Below are positions 31,946 to 41,352 of a DNA stretch of 64,000 nt, one piece after another. The DNA is taken from NCBI GenBank assembly GCA_024998685.1, contig JACOEH010000005.1:1-64000 (forward strand), written 5' to 3'. The position numbers were made by a program, and so were the translations under genes. The notes below the pieces were generated by a model. That model made no database searches and was not told where the DNA came from. It saw only the letters and a list, made by a program, of their open reading frames with translations. Numbering within the stretch: the stretch's first letter is position 1; each line of letters begins with the position of its first letter. This stretch comes from Nitrospira sp. (GTDB taxonomy: Bacteria; Nitrospirota; Nitrospiria; Nitrospirales; Nitrospiraceae).

Positions 31946-33394
31946 ATGCGCATCACCGCTCAGGCCCTCTACAACATCACCAAGTGTGCGCATCGCGTGT
32001 ACCTCGATGCGAATGGTGATCCCAAGGACCGAAGCGAGGTCGGCTCCTTTGTCAAACTACTCTGGGAGCTAGGCCTTCAAACTGAGCGTGAGTACATTGG
32101 TACCCTCGGTGAGGTTGCCGTCTCAGATCTCAGCCAGTGTGGCATTGAAGAGGCATGGGTGGAGACGCACCGACTGATGCAGGAAGGGGCAGACTTGATC
32201 TATCAAGGGTGTCTCGTGGACGGGTCATTCCTGGGACGACCTGATCTACTGCTCAAACGAACGGATCTCTCTTCTCGGTTTGGCCCGTATGGCTACGAAC
32301 CAATTGACATCAAAGCAGGGAAGGGCTGGGAAGAACGGGATGGAAAACGGACACATTTCAAAGAGCACTACGCATTCCAGATTCTCTTTTACCGCGTGTT
32401 GTTAGAGCGTATCCAGGGAGTGTCTCTTCCTCTTGGGCGTATTGTAAATGTCGAGAAACAGCTCGAAGAATTCCCGGTCGCCGACTTCGAACAAGACTTT
32501 CAGGAAGCGCTAGCCGAGGCGCAGCGCTTGATCTCCGGACAAGAAACTTCCGAACCGGTACTTGGGAGCAACTGCCAACTCTGCCAGTGGCATCGACGCT
32601 GCGAACGTTGGGTCACCGAGCAGGCTGATCCCACCGGGCTGTTTTTCGTGGGGAAAGTCAAGTTTCGACTCAAGGAGGTCGGGCTCAAGACAATCCGCGA
32701 CATCGCGGCCATGGATGTGAATGAATATCTGAAACCGCCCAAGAAGATTCCACGTACTGGGAAAGAATCGCTGCTTCGAATGAAAGAGCGTGCTCGCGTC
32801 CGGTTGGCCGGGAAACCAGAGATTCGACCGGGCTTTACCTTCCCTGTACGGATTCGCGAGGTGTATTTCGACATCGAAGACGATCCGACGCGCGGTGTGA
32901 CTTATCTGTTTGGGCTTTTGATCAAGGAACAGGGGAGGGCCTCTGTCTTTCAGTATTTCCTCGCCAAGCAGCCAGATGATGAAGAAGCGACCGTGCGAGC
33001 CTTTTGGGAGTTCCTGCTCACGGCCGGTGAGGACGTGTACTACGTCTACTCGCATAAAGAACGGAGCACCCTCAAACAGCTCATGGAACGATATGGATTG
33101 GATCCAGCTGTGCTGGAGACCTACAAAGGGAAGGAGTATGACCTTTACAGTGATCTCATCGTGACCTACTCCGACTGGCCAACCTATTCCTATGGGATCA
33201 AACAGATTGCCAAGCAGATTGGCTTCACGTGGCGCGATCCAGATCCGTCCGGAGCCAATTCAATCGCCTGGTACAATCAATACCTCGCGAACCCGACGGA
33301 TGAAGCTCCTCTGCGACGGATTCTGGCCTACAATGAGGATGACTGCCTTGCGATGGCCGCAGTGAAGGACTATTTCGAACAGGCCCTCAGCTAG
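31946..33394 (+). CDS. TM0106-family RecB-like nuclease with RNase H-like domain
   Basis: A 482-residue two-part nuclease. Residues 1-230 are a RecB-like PD-(D/E)XK domain (LVDGSFLGRPDLLLKR ... YEPIDIKAGKGWEERDGK, with HYAFQILFYRVLLE) followed by a cysteine cluster (CQLCQWHRRCERW) typical of an Fe-S site. Residues about 300-480 form a DnaQ/RNase H-like 3'-5' exonuclease fold (VYFDIEDDPTRGVTYLFGLL, YSHKERSTLKQL, ILAYNEDDCLAMAAV). This matches the TM0106 family. It may take part in DNA repair or defence. Confidence 0.82.
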   Translation: MRITAQALYNITKCAHRVYLDANGDPKDRSEVGSFVKLLWELGLQTEREYIGTLGEVAVSDLSQCGIEEAWVETHRLMQEGADLIYQGCLVDGSFLGRPDLLLKRTDLSSRFGPYGYEPIDIKAGKGWEERDGKRTHFKEHYAFQILFYRVLLERIQGVSLPLGRIVNVEKQLEEFPVADFEQDFQEALAEAQRLISGQETSEPVLGSNCQLCQWHRRCERWVTEQADPTGLFFVGKVKFRLKEVGLKTIRDIAAMDVNEYLKPPKKIPRTGKESLLRMKERARVRLAGKPEIRPGFTFPVRIREVYFDIEDDPTRGVTYLFGLLIKEQGRASVFQYFLAKQPDDEEATVRAFWEFLLTAGEDVYYVYSHKERSTLKQLMERYGLDPAVLETYKGKEYDLYSDLIVTYSDWPTYSYGIKQIAKQIGFTWRDPDPSGANSIAWYNQYLANPTDEAPLRRILAYNEDDCLAMAAVKDYFEQALS

Positions 33395-34140
33395 TTCGCG
33401 TAACTATCGTCCTACGGAACGTGAGGGTTCTCTAGAAGGCGAGCGTGGCGTGTAACGGATCAACCTTCTCACTCAATTGCGAGGTGTCAGCGAATGCGTC
33501 CCAGACACACCCCGTAAGTTCCCTGATCCGCTCTTCTTTTTCGCACGCTCGTGTTCGTGGATCACAAAGATGCGTGCTCTGGTGGCCGCATCGGACACGC
33601 GGCGCGAACGGATGGGTGGGGAGCGCGTGGCCAACTCCGCCTGAACGTCAGCACGACTCTCGAGCACTACTCTGCACAGGCAATGTCTCTGCCCTAGACA
33701 TGGCCGATGCTCTACCGCGAGAACGCTAAGTTAAGTACGTCACACTGCGCGCTTGAGGGAAGCTGATACCGTCTATATGTGTTGTGAAACACTCGATCGA
33801 GGATGTTATTGGAATTTTAGAAGTGTGTGACGTGGGAGCTCGGTTTCATATGAAAGAACGAAGAAGTTCTTAATTCACAATTAGTTCCATTTATCTCTAC
33901 TATTTATGCAAAGAAAAGCTTCTACTGTCCATTAAGCAGATGAATTTTAGTGGGAACCTTTAACCATCGCTGCACACATAACCTATGGATAATACACAAA
34001 CTTATATTGATTCACATTCTCCATGAGGCTACTTCATCATTTAAATGGCTTGCATTTTCCATGAGAAAAATCCTACTGTGCTTTCCCTTGCGGGTAGTAC
34101 CCGCTCCAGAACATATACCTATACCTAAGCCAGGAATCGT
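33395..34140. other. gene-free junction with decayed duplicate
   Basis: No supported gene. The first half is GC-rich and contains a degenerate copy of the DNA after the 20793 gene (see 33602-33659). The second half is AT-rich, leading into the TerB operon whose ribosome site (CCAGGAATCGT) lies at the end. Confidence 0.5.
33602..33659 (+). repeat. decayed direct copy of 21047-21103
   Basis: The 58-base stretch beginning GCGCGAACGGATGGG aligns to 21047-21103 with a handful of substitutions and one indel (roughly 50 of 57 bases identical by eye), covering the end of the 20793 gene with its stop and the following GTCAGCACGACTC. Weaker similarity extends to about 33760, matching the 3' end of the DUF6908-like gene. 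Confidence 0.7.
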
Positions 34141-36738
34141 ATGGATCTTCTGGTCGCTATTGCAATCGGTCTAACCGTTTGGCGACTGGTCAAGTATTTC
34201 AAGTCAAGAGACGAGTTTCACTCTTCAAGTCCTAACGATTCCTCTCATTTCCGATCACCTAAAAGCGCTTCTACTGATCGCGGTACTCTCCCATTTAACC
34301 ACAAGATGGCAAGGTATGATCGTCGGCTTTGGGTCAGATATCGAGATGCCGAAGGCCGTGTAACCGATCGGACGATAGAAATTTACCACTGCGATCCCCA
34401 TTATGTTTTTGCATGGTGCCATCTTCGCAAAGAGCCTCGAACCTTTCGAGTTGAGAACATTCTCCAATGGGAAATGCTGAACGAATCCTTCCAACGCGAC
34501 GCCACCATTGACCGATATATCAGTGAACAACTGATGCCCAAAAATTGGTCTGTCACGATCCCATGGGAAGATTGGCAGCAAACTCTACGTCCCCGAGGAC
34601 GCCTCACTGTCAGCGTTCAGCCAATTAGAAGGGAAACCACCAAAGACGAATCATCCTATTGGATCTCCCCCGGAAGAGAAATACGTGTGAACGGGTACAA
34701 GATTGCAAAAGGTGGAATTTATGTCGGTAGCGGTCTCGGAGCAGCCAGCGGATTTTCTAGAGTGGAACCTGCGCTCATTGACCCTGAAGTACCGGTTGAT
34801 CGTGCCAATGCGGACGATGCAGGCAGGAATATGCCCTTTTGGCCATCTTATCTCGAGATGACTCCGGCCACACGCGCGGGTTACTTGGGATGGCTGGTGA
34901 ATGATTGCCAAAACCCCGAAGTTCATGTCGGGTTTCCATTATTGTTTTTATATGGCTTAGAACGACGATTGCTTGGGACAAAGGATCCCTTTTGCCACGA
35001 TAAGAGTGAACTCAGCTTTTTCAAGCAGGAAGGCAATAGTCTTTTACGTCAGTTTGGGAAGATTGATTCATTTCAGCGATATGGAGGATCGTTTCTCGAT
35101 CTGGTTGACGCTTGCGTTTTCGGGACAGATTCATCAAAGACTTCACCTCCAACGGAAAGATCCTCTGATTTTCTGCCATTAACGATTCAAGTCGCGATCG
35201 CACGGTTTATCCATTCTGGATTGCCCATACCTGCCGAGTGGGCATTATCATTGGTTCTGTGTCACCCTGAAACACGCCTCCGCATGCCCGCCAAACGTTG
35301 CAGGCATGAACTTCAAGAATTGTTTCATCTTCGTTACACGAGTGAATTCCAGGAGGGGATAAAACTCCGTCCGGCAAAAGGACTACTCAAACTTCAATAT
35401 CGACCTGCTAGTTCTTCTTTTGGGCAAGAAATCACTATTCAGACCTCATTGCCAAATGTGTCTGCGCTAAGAACGATTCCCTCAAAGCTTCTTGACTTAG
35501 TGGAACGGTGTACCGACGAACTCGATGCCTATAGTCGGTACGTTGGGAACAAGGATGCGGGGGAATCCGATCTAGCCAGCATCGCCCTCCTGCCCATTGA
35601 TTTAGTGAGACAGCATCAAGGGCGAGTGAGTCTGGATTTCAAAGACTGGCTTGAGAAGTCCTTAGGAACTAGAGATTTAGTTCTCCTCTCAGGAAACGAT
35701 TTGTTCGCCAGATGGAAGAAAAACGAGCGCCTCTCGAAAATCGACTATGTCCAGCTAGCCCAGTTACTTGAAAAGTGGGACTACGGGATCGAACCCGATG
35801 TCCGCTTTGGAGGACCCACTCTCAAAGTCAATGGGATGGTGGTGCTCTTCCGACGAGGATCAGGTGCGGCTTCGACACCGTCCCCAGAGTATGCATTGGC
35901 CACGCTGTTGTTAGATCTTGGTGTCACAGTTGTGATGGCGGATGGTGTTCTCTCGGACGAGGAAGAGCGTCGGTTAGAGCATCAACTAGAGAGTGCATTG
36001 GGAATGGACCAGTCCGAACGACGAAGACTAAAAGCTCATCTGCGATGGTTAACAAGCGAAGAGAGAAGCTTATCTGGGCTGAGCAAACGGCTTGAACCAT
36101 TACAGACTGCAGAAAAAGCTCGGTTAGCCCAGTGCATGATCAGTTTGGCAGGCTCCGATGGCTATATCAAAATCGAGGAAATAGAAGCGCTAGCAAGAAT
36201 TTATTCCTTGCTCGGTTTCCCCGAATCACTCCTCCACGCTGATCTGCATTCTCTCAGTCTTCAAGGAGCGACGACACCAGAAGAAAATCTGGTAACGGTA
36301 CGCCCTGTTGAGCCGGCGAACGCCGAATACCGCATTCCACGGGACCAAGCGAAGAAGAGCAAAGATGGAGTTCAGCTTGATATGCAAAAGGTGAATGCCA
36401 AGCTCATCGAGTCGGCAACGGTATCGGCGATGCTGGCGACCATATTTGTAGACCACGATGAGGTCAGTCGAACTATTCCGTCCAAAACAATAGGGATCGG
36501 CATCCTCAGTGCTGTTCACTCCCAATTTTTGATCTTTCTCAGTGAGAAGGAGGCATGGGAGAGAGCAGAAATCGATGAGCTAGCCTCAAAGCTCAACATA
36601 TTGCCTGATGGGGCCCTGGAGCTGATCAACGAGGCTTCGTTTGATGCTGCAGGTGAGCCATTGTGGGAAGGAGAAGATCCGATACGGATTAACATCTCGA
36701 TAGCAAAGGAGATGATGTCATGCCAGACATCAAGATAA
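34141..36738 (+). CDS. TerB-N/TerB/TerB-C domain protein
   Basis: An 865-residue protein. A short N-terminal hydrophobic helix is followed by a WYL-like segment (about 55-115: RRLWVRYRDAEGRVTDRTIEI, HLRKEPRTFRVENILQWE). TerB-N starts near 170 (NGYKIAKGGIYVG ... GYLGWLVNDCQNP). A TerB-like helical domain lies at about 585-690 (YALATLLLDLGVTVVMADGVL, with LSDEEERRLEHQL) and TerB-C at about 750-860. The TerB modules are tied to tellurite/phage stress systems and bind metal through acidic helices. It overlaps the downstream ATPase gene and heads a tight operon with helicase genes. Codon use is AT-richer than the T4SS block, suggesting separate transfer. Confidence 0.85.
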   Translation: MDLLVAIAIGLTVWRLVKYFKSRDEFHSSSPNDSSHFRSPKSASTDRGTLPFNHKMARYDRRLWVRYRDAEGRVTDRTIEIYHCDPHYVFAWCHLRKEPRTFRVENILQWEMLNESFQRDATIDRYISEQLMPKNWSVTIPWEDWQQTLRPRGRLTVSVQPIRRETTKDESSYWISPGREIRVNGYKIAKGGIYVGSGLGAASGFSRVEPALIDPEVPVDRANADDAGRNMPFWPSYLEMTPATRAGYLGWLVNDCQNPEVHVGFPLLFLYGLERRLLGTKDPFCHDKSELSFFKQEGNSLLRQFGKIDSFQRYGGSFLDLVDACVFGTDSSKTSPPTERSSDFLPLTIQVAIARFIHSGLPIPAEWALSLVLCHPETRLRMPAKRCRHELQELFHLRYTSEFQEGIKLRPAKGLLKLQYRPASSSFGQEITIQTSLPNVSALRTIPSKLLDLVERCTDELDAYSRYVGNKDAGESDLASIALLPIDLVRQHQGRVSLDFKDWLEKSLGTRDLVLLSGNDLFARWKKNERLSKIDYVQLAQLLEKWDYGIEPDVRFGGPTLKVNGMVVLFRRGSGAASTPSPEYALATLLLDLGVTVVMADGVLSDEEERRLEHQLESALGMDQSERRRLKAHLRWLTSEERSLSGLSKRLEPLQTAEKARLAQCMISLAGSDGYIKIEEIEALARIYSLLGFPESLLHADLHSLSLQGATTPEENLVTVRPVEPANAEYRIPRDQAKKSKDGVQLDMQKVNAKLIESATVSAMLATIFVDHDEVSRTIPSKTIGIGILSAVHSQFLIFLSEKEAWERAEIDELASKLNILPDGALELINEASFDAAGEPLWEGEDPIRINISIAKEMMSCQTSR

Positions 36739-38048
36739 AACCGAAGGAGCGGGACACGGTGATCCAGTGTCTTCGTACAGGAGTGGTCCCTCGCTTGGGC
36801 CAACATCACATTCAGGTAGGTCGGGCTAGAGAAGTCGAAGCACTTGTGAAGGATATTGACCGAATTGCTGATGGTGGCTCAACGGTACGCTTTGTGATCG
36901 GTGAGTATGGCTCTGGGAAGACGTTCTTTCTCAACCTCATACGGTCTATAGCTCTTGAGCGGAAGCTGGTCACCATCCATGCGGATCTCACGGTGGATCG
37001 CCGATTGCAAGCGACAGGGGGCCAGGCGCGCTCTTTATACGCCGAACTCATGCGGAATATGGCAACACGATCAAAACCAGATGGAAGCGCACTTCCGAGT
37101 GTGGTTGAGCGTTTTGTCACCTCAGCGCTTCAGGAGGCTGAGCGGGAGCAGACCAAGCCGGAGTTGGTGATACGCCAACGAATGACTCACCTCGCTGAAC
37201 TAGTCGGTGGGTATGACTTTGCGGAAGTGATCGCGCAGTATTGGCGAGGTCATGATACAAGCAATGAAACTCTCAAGTCAGATGCACTTCGCTGGTTACG
37301 TGGCGAGTTCGCCACAAAAACGGATGCCCGGAATGCCCTGGGGGTCCGGACCATTGTCACCGATGCGAATGTCTATGATCAGCTAAAGCTGCTGAGTGTG
37401 TTTGTAAAGCTCTCTGGATTCAGCGGATTGCTCGTCTGTCTTGATGAAATGGTCAACTTGTACAAGATGACGCATACCCAATCTCGCAATGCCAATTACG
37501 AACAGATATTACGGATCGTGAATGACGGTCTGCAAGGAACAGCCGCAGGAGTCGGATTCATCTTTGGAGGAACCCCCGAATTCTTGGGTGATACCCGACG
37601 CGGCCTCTATAGTTATGCCGCTCTTCAAAGTCGATTGGCAGAAAATCAGTTTCTCAAGCAAGGGTTAGTTGATTACTCCGCTCCTGTCTTGAGATTGGCA
37701 AACCTCTCTCAGGAAGAATTGTATGTTCTGTTATCGAAGCTCCGGCATGTGTATGCGAATGGAGATGAACGGGCTTATTTGGTGCCGGACGAAGCCTTGA
37801 CCGCATTCATGTCCCATTGCTCACAAAAGATAGGAGATGCCTATTTTCGAACTCCGAGGAGCACCATAAAGGCGTTCTTAGACATGCTCGCTGTCCTAGA
37901 ACAAAATTCACGACTCTCTTGGAAGGAGTTTATCGATTCGGTGGAACTTCCTGAAGAGGCCAACCCGGATCTTGCTCCTATAGAAGACGACGAGACTGAG
38001 TCGACCTCAAACGGAAAGAGTGACGCGCTTGCCGATTTCAAGCTCTGA
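36720..38048 (+). CDS. BrxD-like ATP-binding protein (DUF2791)
   Basis: A 442-residue P-loop ATPase similar to BrxD of type 2 BREX systems: VVPRLGQHHIQVGRAREVEA, Walker A GEYGSGKTFFLN at about 61-68, TIHADLTVDRRL, Walker B LLVCLDEMVNLYK near 236-240, sensor-like FIFGGTPEFLGDTRRGLYSY and a conserved RLAENQF segment. It overlaps the TerB gene upstream (19 bases) and the helicase gene downstream (29 bases). No BREX methyltransferase (PglX), PglZ or BrxL-type gene is in the window, so this is not a standard BREX locus. Confidence 0.85.
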   Translation: MPDIKIKPKERDTVIQCLRTGVVPRLGQHHIQVGRAREVEALVKDIDRIADGGSTVRFVIGEYGSGKTFFLNLIRSIALERKLVTIHADLTVDRRLQATGGQARSLYAELMRNMATRSKPDGSALPSVVERFVTSALQEAEREQTKPELVIRQRMTHLAELVGGYDFAEVIAQYWRGHDTSNETLKSDALRWLRGEFATKTDARNALGVRTIVTDANVYDQLKLLSVFVKLSGFSGLLVCLDEMVNLYKMTHTQSRNANYEQILRIVNDGLQGTAAGVGFIFGGTPEFLGDTRRGLYSYAALQSRLAENQFLKQGLVDYSAPVLRLANLSQEELYVLLSKLRHVYANGDERAYLVPDEALTAFMSHCSQKIGDAYFRTPRSTIKAFLDMLAVLEQNSRLSWKEFIDSVELPEEANPDLAPIEDDETESTSNGKSDALADFKL

Positions 38049-40233
38049 AGACAGAACGTCACAGGCCTTCTCGGCTTTGCACCCTGACGTTCAGCGCTGG
38101 GTATATGACAATGGCTGGGAAACGCTCCGAGAGATACAGGAGCGCGCAGTTGCACCGATCCTGTCTGGAAACCAAGACGTTATCCTGGCTGCCCCTACTG
38201 CATCCGGTAAGACCGAGGCTGCATTTCTCCCTATCTGCTCGACCATTGCAAACAGCAGACAACCTAGTATCGAAACCCTTTACGTTAGCCCGCTCAAAGC
38301 ACTCATTAATGATCAATTTACGCGGCTCGATGGGCTCTGTGAACGTCTCGGCCTTGAGGTGTGCCGATGGCACGGCGATGCGAGCGAGCCCCTTAAAAGG
38401 AAATTGCTCTCTAAGCCAGCCGGCATCCTTCTGATCACTCCAGAGTCACTTGAGGCGATGTTTGTCTTGCGAGGACCGGCAATTCCTAAGCTCTTTCTTC
38501 ATCTGCGTTATATCGTCATAGACGAGTTGCATTCGTTTATCGGCAACGAGCGTGGGAGGCAGCTACAAAGCCAGCTTCACCGATTGGACCTAGCCCTTCG
38601 TCGCAAGGTTCCCCGTATTGCACTGAGCGCTACGCTAGGGGACATGCAGAAAGCAGCGGACTTCCTGAGGCCACGGAATGGCAGGGACGTGGTGATCGTC
38701 CAATCGAAAGATAGCGGCCAAGCAATTCGTCTTCAGGTTCGTGGCTATCTCAAGAGTCGTCCACCTCTAGAGCCGAAGGAACCTCTCGAACAGCAGGAAT
38801 CTGGTGATGAACGGGCTATTGCGGAACACTTACTGTCTGTTCTTAGAGGTAGCAATAACCTCATTTTTTGCAATGCTCGCAGATCGGTAGAACTGTTCGG
38901 GGATTTGTTGCGCCGGCTATGTCAAGAGCAAAACGTTCCAAATGAATTCTTCCCCCATCATGGAAATCTTTCGAAAGAGCTTCGAGAGGACCTTGAGAAA
39001 CGGCTCAAGGCTGGCAATCTTCCAGTGACAGCCGTGGCTACGACAACCCTTGAGCTCGGCATTGATATTGGCGCCGTTAAAAGCATTGCTCAGATCGGAC
39101 CGCCTTTTTCGGTCTCCAGTATGCGCCAGCGACTTGGTCGGTCTGGAAGAAGGGGGGAGCCAGCTATCTTGCGCTGTTATATACAAGAACCTGAAATTGA
39201 CAAGAATACGCCCCTTCTCGATACGTTGCGGCTCGGTCTTTTCCAGACCGCTGCAATGGTCAATTTGTTAATCCGGAAGTGGTATGAGCCCCCTTCCGAT
39301 CGGGCGTTACATCTGTCTACGCTTATTCAGCAGATCCTCTCTCTGATTGCTCAACATGGCGGTGTAAGAGCGAAGGAGATCCATAGTGCGTTATGTGCTT
39401 CCGGCCCCTTCGCGGGAATCAATGATGTGATGTGCGCCGAACTACTCCGTTCACTCGCCCAACATGACCTTATTGCTCAGTCTCATGACTCAACGCTTGG
39501 CTTGGGTTTAAATGGGGAACGGCTGGTGAATCACTACGATTTCTATACTGCTTTTAAAACACCGGAGGAATACAGACTTTCAGACGGCTCAAAAGACCTC
39601 GGAACCTTACCCCTTGAGCAATCTGTAACCCCAAAACAGTTTCTCATTTTCTCGGGACGCAGATGGGAAGTGTTGAGTGTTGACGATTCAAAAAAACTTA
39701 TCCTGGTTCGCCAAGCCGGAGCCGGACGTGTTCCGATGTTTGGCGGAACTCCAGGACGAATACATGGGGAAATACGAAGTGAGATGCTCGCCTTATACAT
39801 GTCGGACGACATACCGACGTTTCTAGATCCCGTTGCTGTCGGACTTCTAAAGGAAGGTCGTGAAAACCTCCATCGGTTAGGCTTGCATCATTCTCGCACT
39901 GTAGGGGATGGTGGCAATACGCTTTTATTTCTATGGTCTGACGACCTAGTCGTGAACACCGTAGCAGTGCTTCTCGCCCTCAAAAACATCCAGACGTATG
40001 TTTCAGCCGGGGTCGTAACACTTCACAACATTTCACCTTACGGCGCGGAAGAAGCGTTACGGAGTCTTAAGGAAGATCGATCTATGGATGCGGCGACCCT
40101 CGCGAAATGTGTGAGTAACAAAATCTTGGAAAAACACGATCATTATCTGTCCGATGAGCTTCTAGAGAGGGAATTCGCGTCACGCGCATTGGATCTGGAG
40201 GCTGCGTACAGTGCGCTCAGTCATCAACTATGA
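38020..40233 (+). CDS. BrxHI/Lhr-like DEAD/DEAH helicase
   Basis: A 737-residue superfamily 2 helicase: Q-motif region GWETLREIQERAVAPILSG, motif I APTASGKTEAAF near 57-68, motif II DELH near 168, motif III ALSATLGDMQ, motif IV-like NLIFCNARRSVELFG, motif V TTTLELGIDIGAV and motif VI QRLGRSGRRG. Layout and length match the Lhr-type helicases that partner BrxD. It overlaps the BrxD-like gene and is coupled by ATGA to the TonB-like gene. It is expected to unwind DNA using the TerB/BrxD partners. Confidence 0.88.
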   Translation: MTRLPISSSEDRTSQAFSALHPDVQRWVYDNGWETLREIQERAVAPILSGNQDVILAAPTASGKTEAAFLPICSTIANSRQPSIETLYVSPLKALINDQFTRLDGLCERLGLEVCRWHGDASEPLKRKLLSKPAGILLITPESLEAMFVLRGPAIPKLFLHLRYIVIDELHSFIGNERGRQLQSQLHRLDLALRRKVPRIALSATLGDMQKAADFLRPRNGRDVVIVQSKDSGQAIRLQVRGYLKSRPPLEPKEPLEQQESGDERAIAEHLLSVLRGSNNLIFCNARRSVELFGDLLRRLCQEQNVPNEFFPHHGNLSKELREDLEKRLKAGNLPVTAVATTTLELGIDIGAVKSIAQIGPPFSVSSMRQRLGRSGRRGEPAILRCYIQEPEIDKNTPLLDTLRLGLFQTAAMVNLLIRKWYEPPSDRALHLSTLIQQILSLIAQHGGVRAKEIHSALCASGPFAGINDVMCAELLRSLAQHDLIAQSHDSTLGLGLNGERLVNHYDFYTAFKTPEEYRLSDGSKDLGTLPLEQSVTPKQFLIFSGRRWEVLSVDDSKKLILVRQAGAGRVPMFGGTPGRIHGEIRSEMLALYMSDDIPTFLDPVAVGLLKEGRENLHRLGLHHSRTVGDGGNTLLFLWSDDLVVNTVAVLLALKNIQTYVSAGVVTLHNISPYGAEEALRSLKEDRSMDAATLAKCVSNKILEKHDHYLSDELLEREFASRALDLEAAYSALSHQL

Positions 40234-41027
40234 ATACTACTACGACGCGGCGCAAAACGTACCCATTGCTAGAACTTCTCATTTGGCTTCTATGCATTTG
40301 GGCTCCTGTGGTTTACGTCTATCGCAGTGATGGTCAACCACAAGTTAATACATTTTCAAATTCATCTATTAGAAAAGCCTCGCCATCACAAAAGACTTCT
40401 CCCCAAAGCTCTCCTCCAATTCACACCGTTGAGTCGGAGCTCCAAATAGATCAGAAGGGGGGCAAAGATAGAACAGGGCAGGCTAGTCAAAGTAAACCAA
40501 AGACGAAAGCGGGTACAGTTTCTGTCAGAAATGGGATTTCTGAAGCTAAGTCAAACATTGATTCCAGGGACCTTGAGGAAGGATCGAAAGAGGATGCGAC
40601 TAATGAACCTGAGGCCGACACTCTCACCCACGAAAGTGCAACGACAGAGACTCAACAGGAGAATGATGAAGGTGTAAGTGAATCTGCAGGCGATCAGCTG
40701 CAGATAATCGCCTCTTTGCCGAGATTACCGTACAGTCCTCCGAAAAGTCCCTACCTTGCAATGGCCCAAAGAAGAATAAGCCGTGAATGGTATGCCCCGA
40801 CCACCAATCGCCCACTCGAAACAATAGTCAGATTTCGAATTGAAAAGTCAGGGAACCTATCTCACGTTGAGATTGAGCGATCCTCAGGGAACGAATACTT
40901 CGATCTCGCAGCGAAGCGCGCCGTAATGTCCTCTGACCCACTACCTCCTTTTTATCCTGAACTGGATGATGAGTACCTGAATACACACTTGCGCTTTACA
41001 AGTGAGTCATTAGAAGCCCATAGGTAG
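40230..41027 (+). CDS. TonB-C-like membrane-anchored protein in a defence operon
   Basis: 265 residues: one N-terminal helix at about 12-30 (LLELLIWLLCIWAPVVYVY), a long polar linker rich in Ser/Lys/Glu, and a C-terminal TonB/TolA-like domain at about 170-260 (YLAMAQRRISREWYAPTTNR, TIVRFRIEKSGNLSHVEIER, SSGNEYFDLAAKRAVMSSDP). It lacks the (EP)n(KP)n spacer of true TonB. The four-base overlap with the helicase indicates co-translation, which is unexpected for an envelope protein. No ExbB/ExbD is nearby. Confidence 0.75.
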   Translation: MNTTTTRRKTYPLLELLIWLLCIWAPVVYVYRSDGQPQVNTFSNSSIRKASPSQKTSPQSSPPIHTVESELQIDQKGGKDRTGQASQSKPKTKAGTVSVRNGISEAKSNIDSRDLEEGSKEDATNEPEADTLTHESATTETQQENDEGVSESAGDQLQIIASLPRLPYSPPKSPYLAMAQRRISREWYAPTTNRPLETIVRFRIEKSGNLSHVEIERSSGNEYFDLAAKRAVMSSDPLPPFYPELDDEYLNTHLRFTSESLEAHR

Positions 41028-41145
41028 GAAACAATGAACTTTGCCTAGCATCTTGCTTTAACGTCATGCATTGCAAATGGGTCAATCTAAGGCTATGGCA
41101 TCTGCGAGTTCCTACTGCCGCTGTTACAAAAATGAATCGCAGTCA

Positions 41146-41352
41146 TTTTTATTCCCTGGATTGTTTGAGCAGGAGGAATTAACGGGTTACCTGAAGGACA
41201 AGCTGTCGGCGGACAAGCGCGTTTAGGAGTACATTGTTCATGATTCATCCAGTATTGAGCGCAAGTTTTAGGAAACGTTGGCCGACATGAGCTGGGAAGC
41301 ACTTGTCAAACAATTTAGGAAGCAAAAGCGCACAGCAAGAGGTGCTGTCTGA
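41146..41352 (+). pseudogene. relic of a type III restriction (Res)-like protein
   Basis: One frame reads LFPGLFEQEELTGYLKDKLS, two codons later RV-stop-EYIVHDSSSIERKF-stop-ETLADMSWEALVKQF, ending at 41352. The text resembles a region of type III restriction helicase/endonuclease subunits (...EYLxxxxSxYExxVYDSxxERxFAExL). Two in-frame stops and missing flanks make it a fragment. It accounts for most of the gap 41028-41351. Confidence 0.45.

Noticed and set aside
33445-33729. Plus-strand frame in the TerB upstream region
   Set aside because: It spans the decayed duplicate of 21047-21103 in a different frame; not a conserved protein.
36720-40233. Standard BREX locus
   Set aside because: BrxD- and BrxHI-like genes are present, but no PglX methyltransferase, PglZ, BrxC or BrxL-type gene is found in the window.
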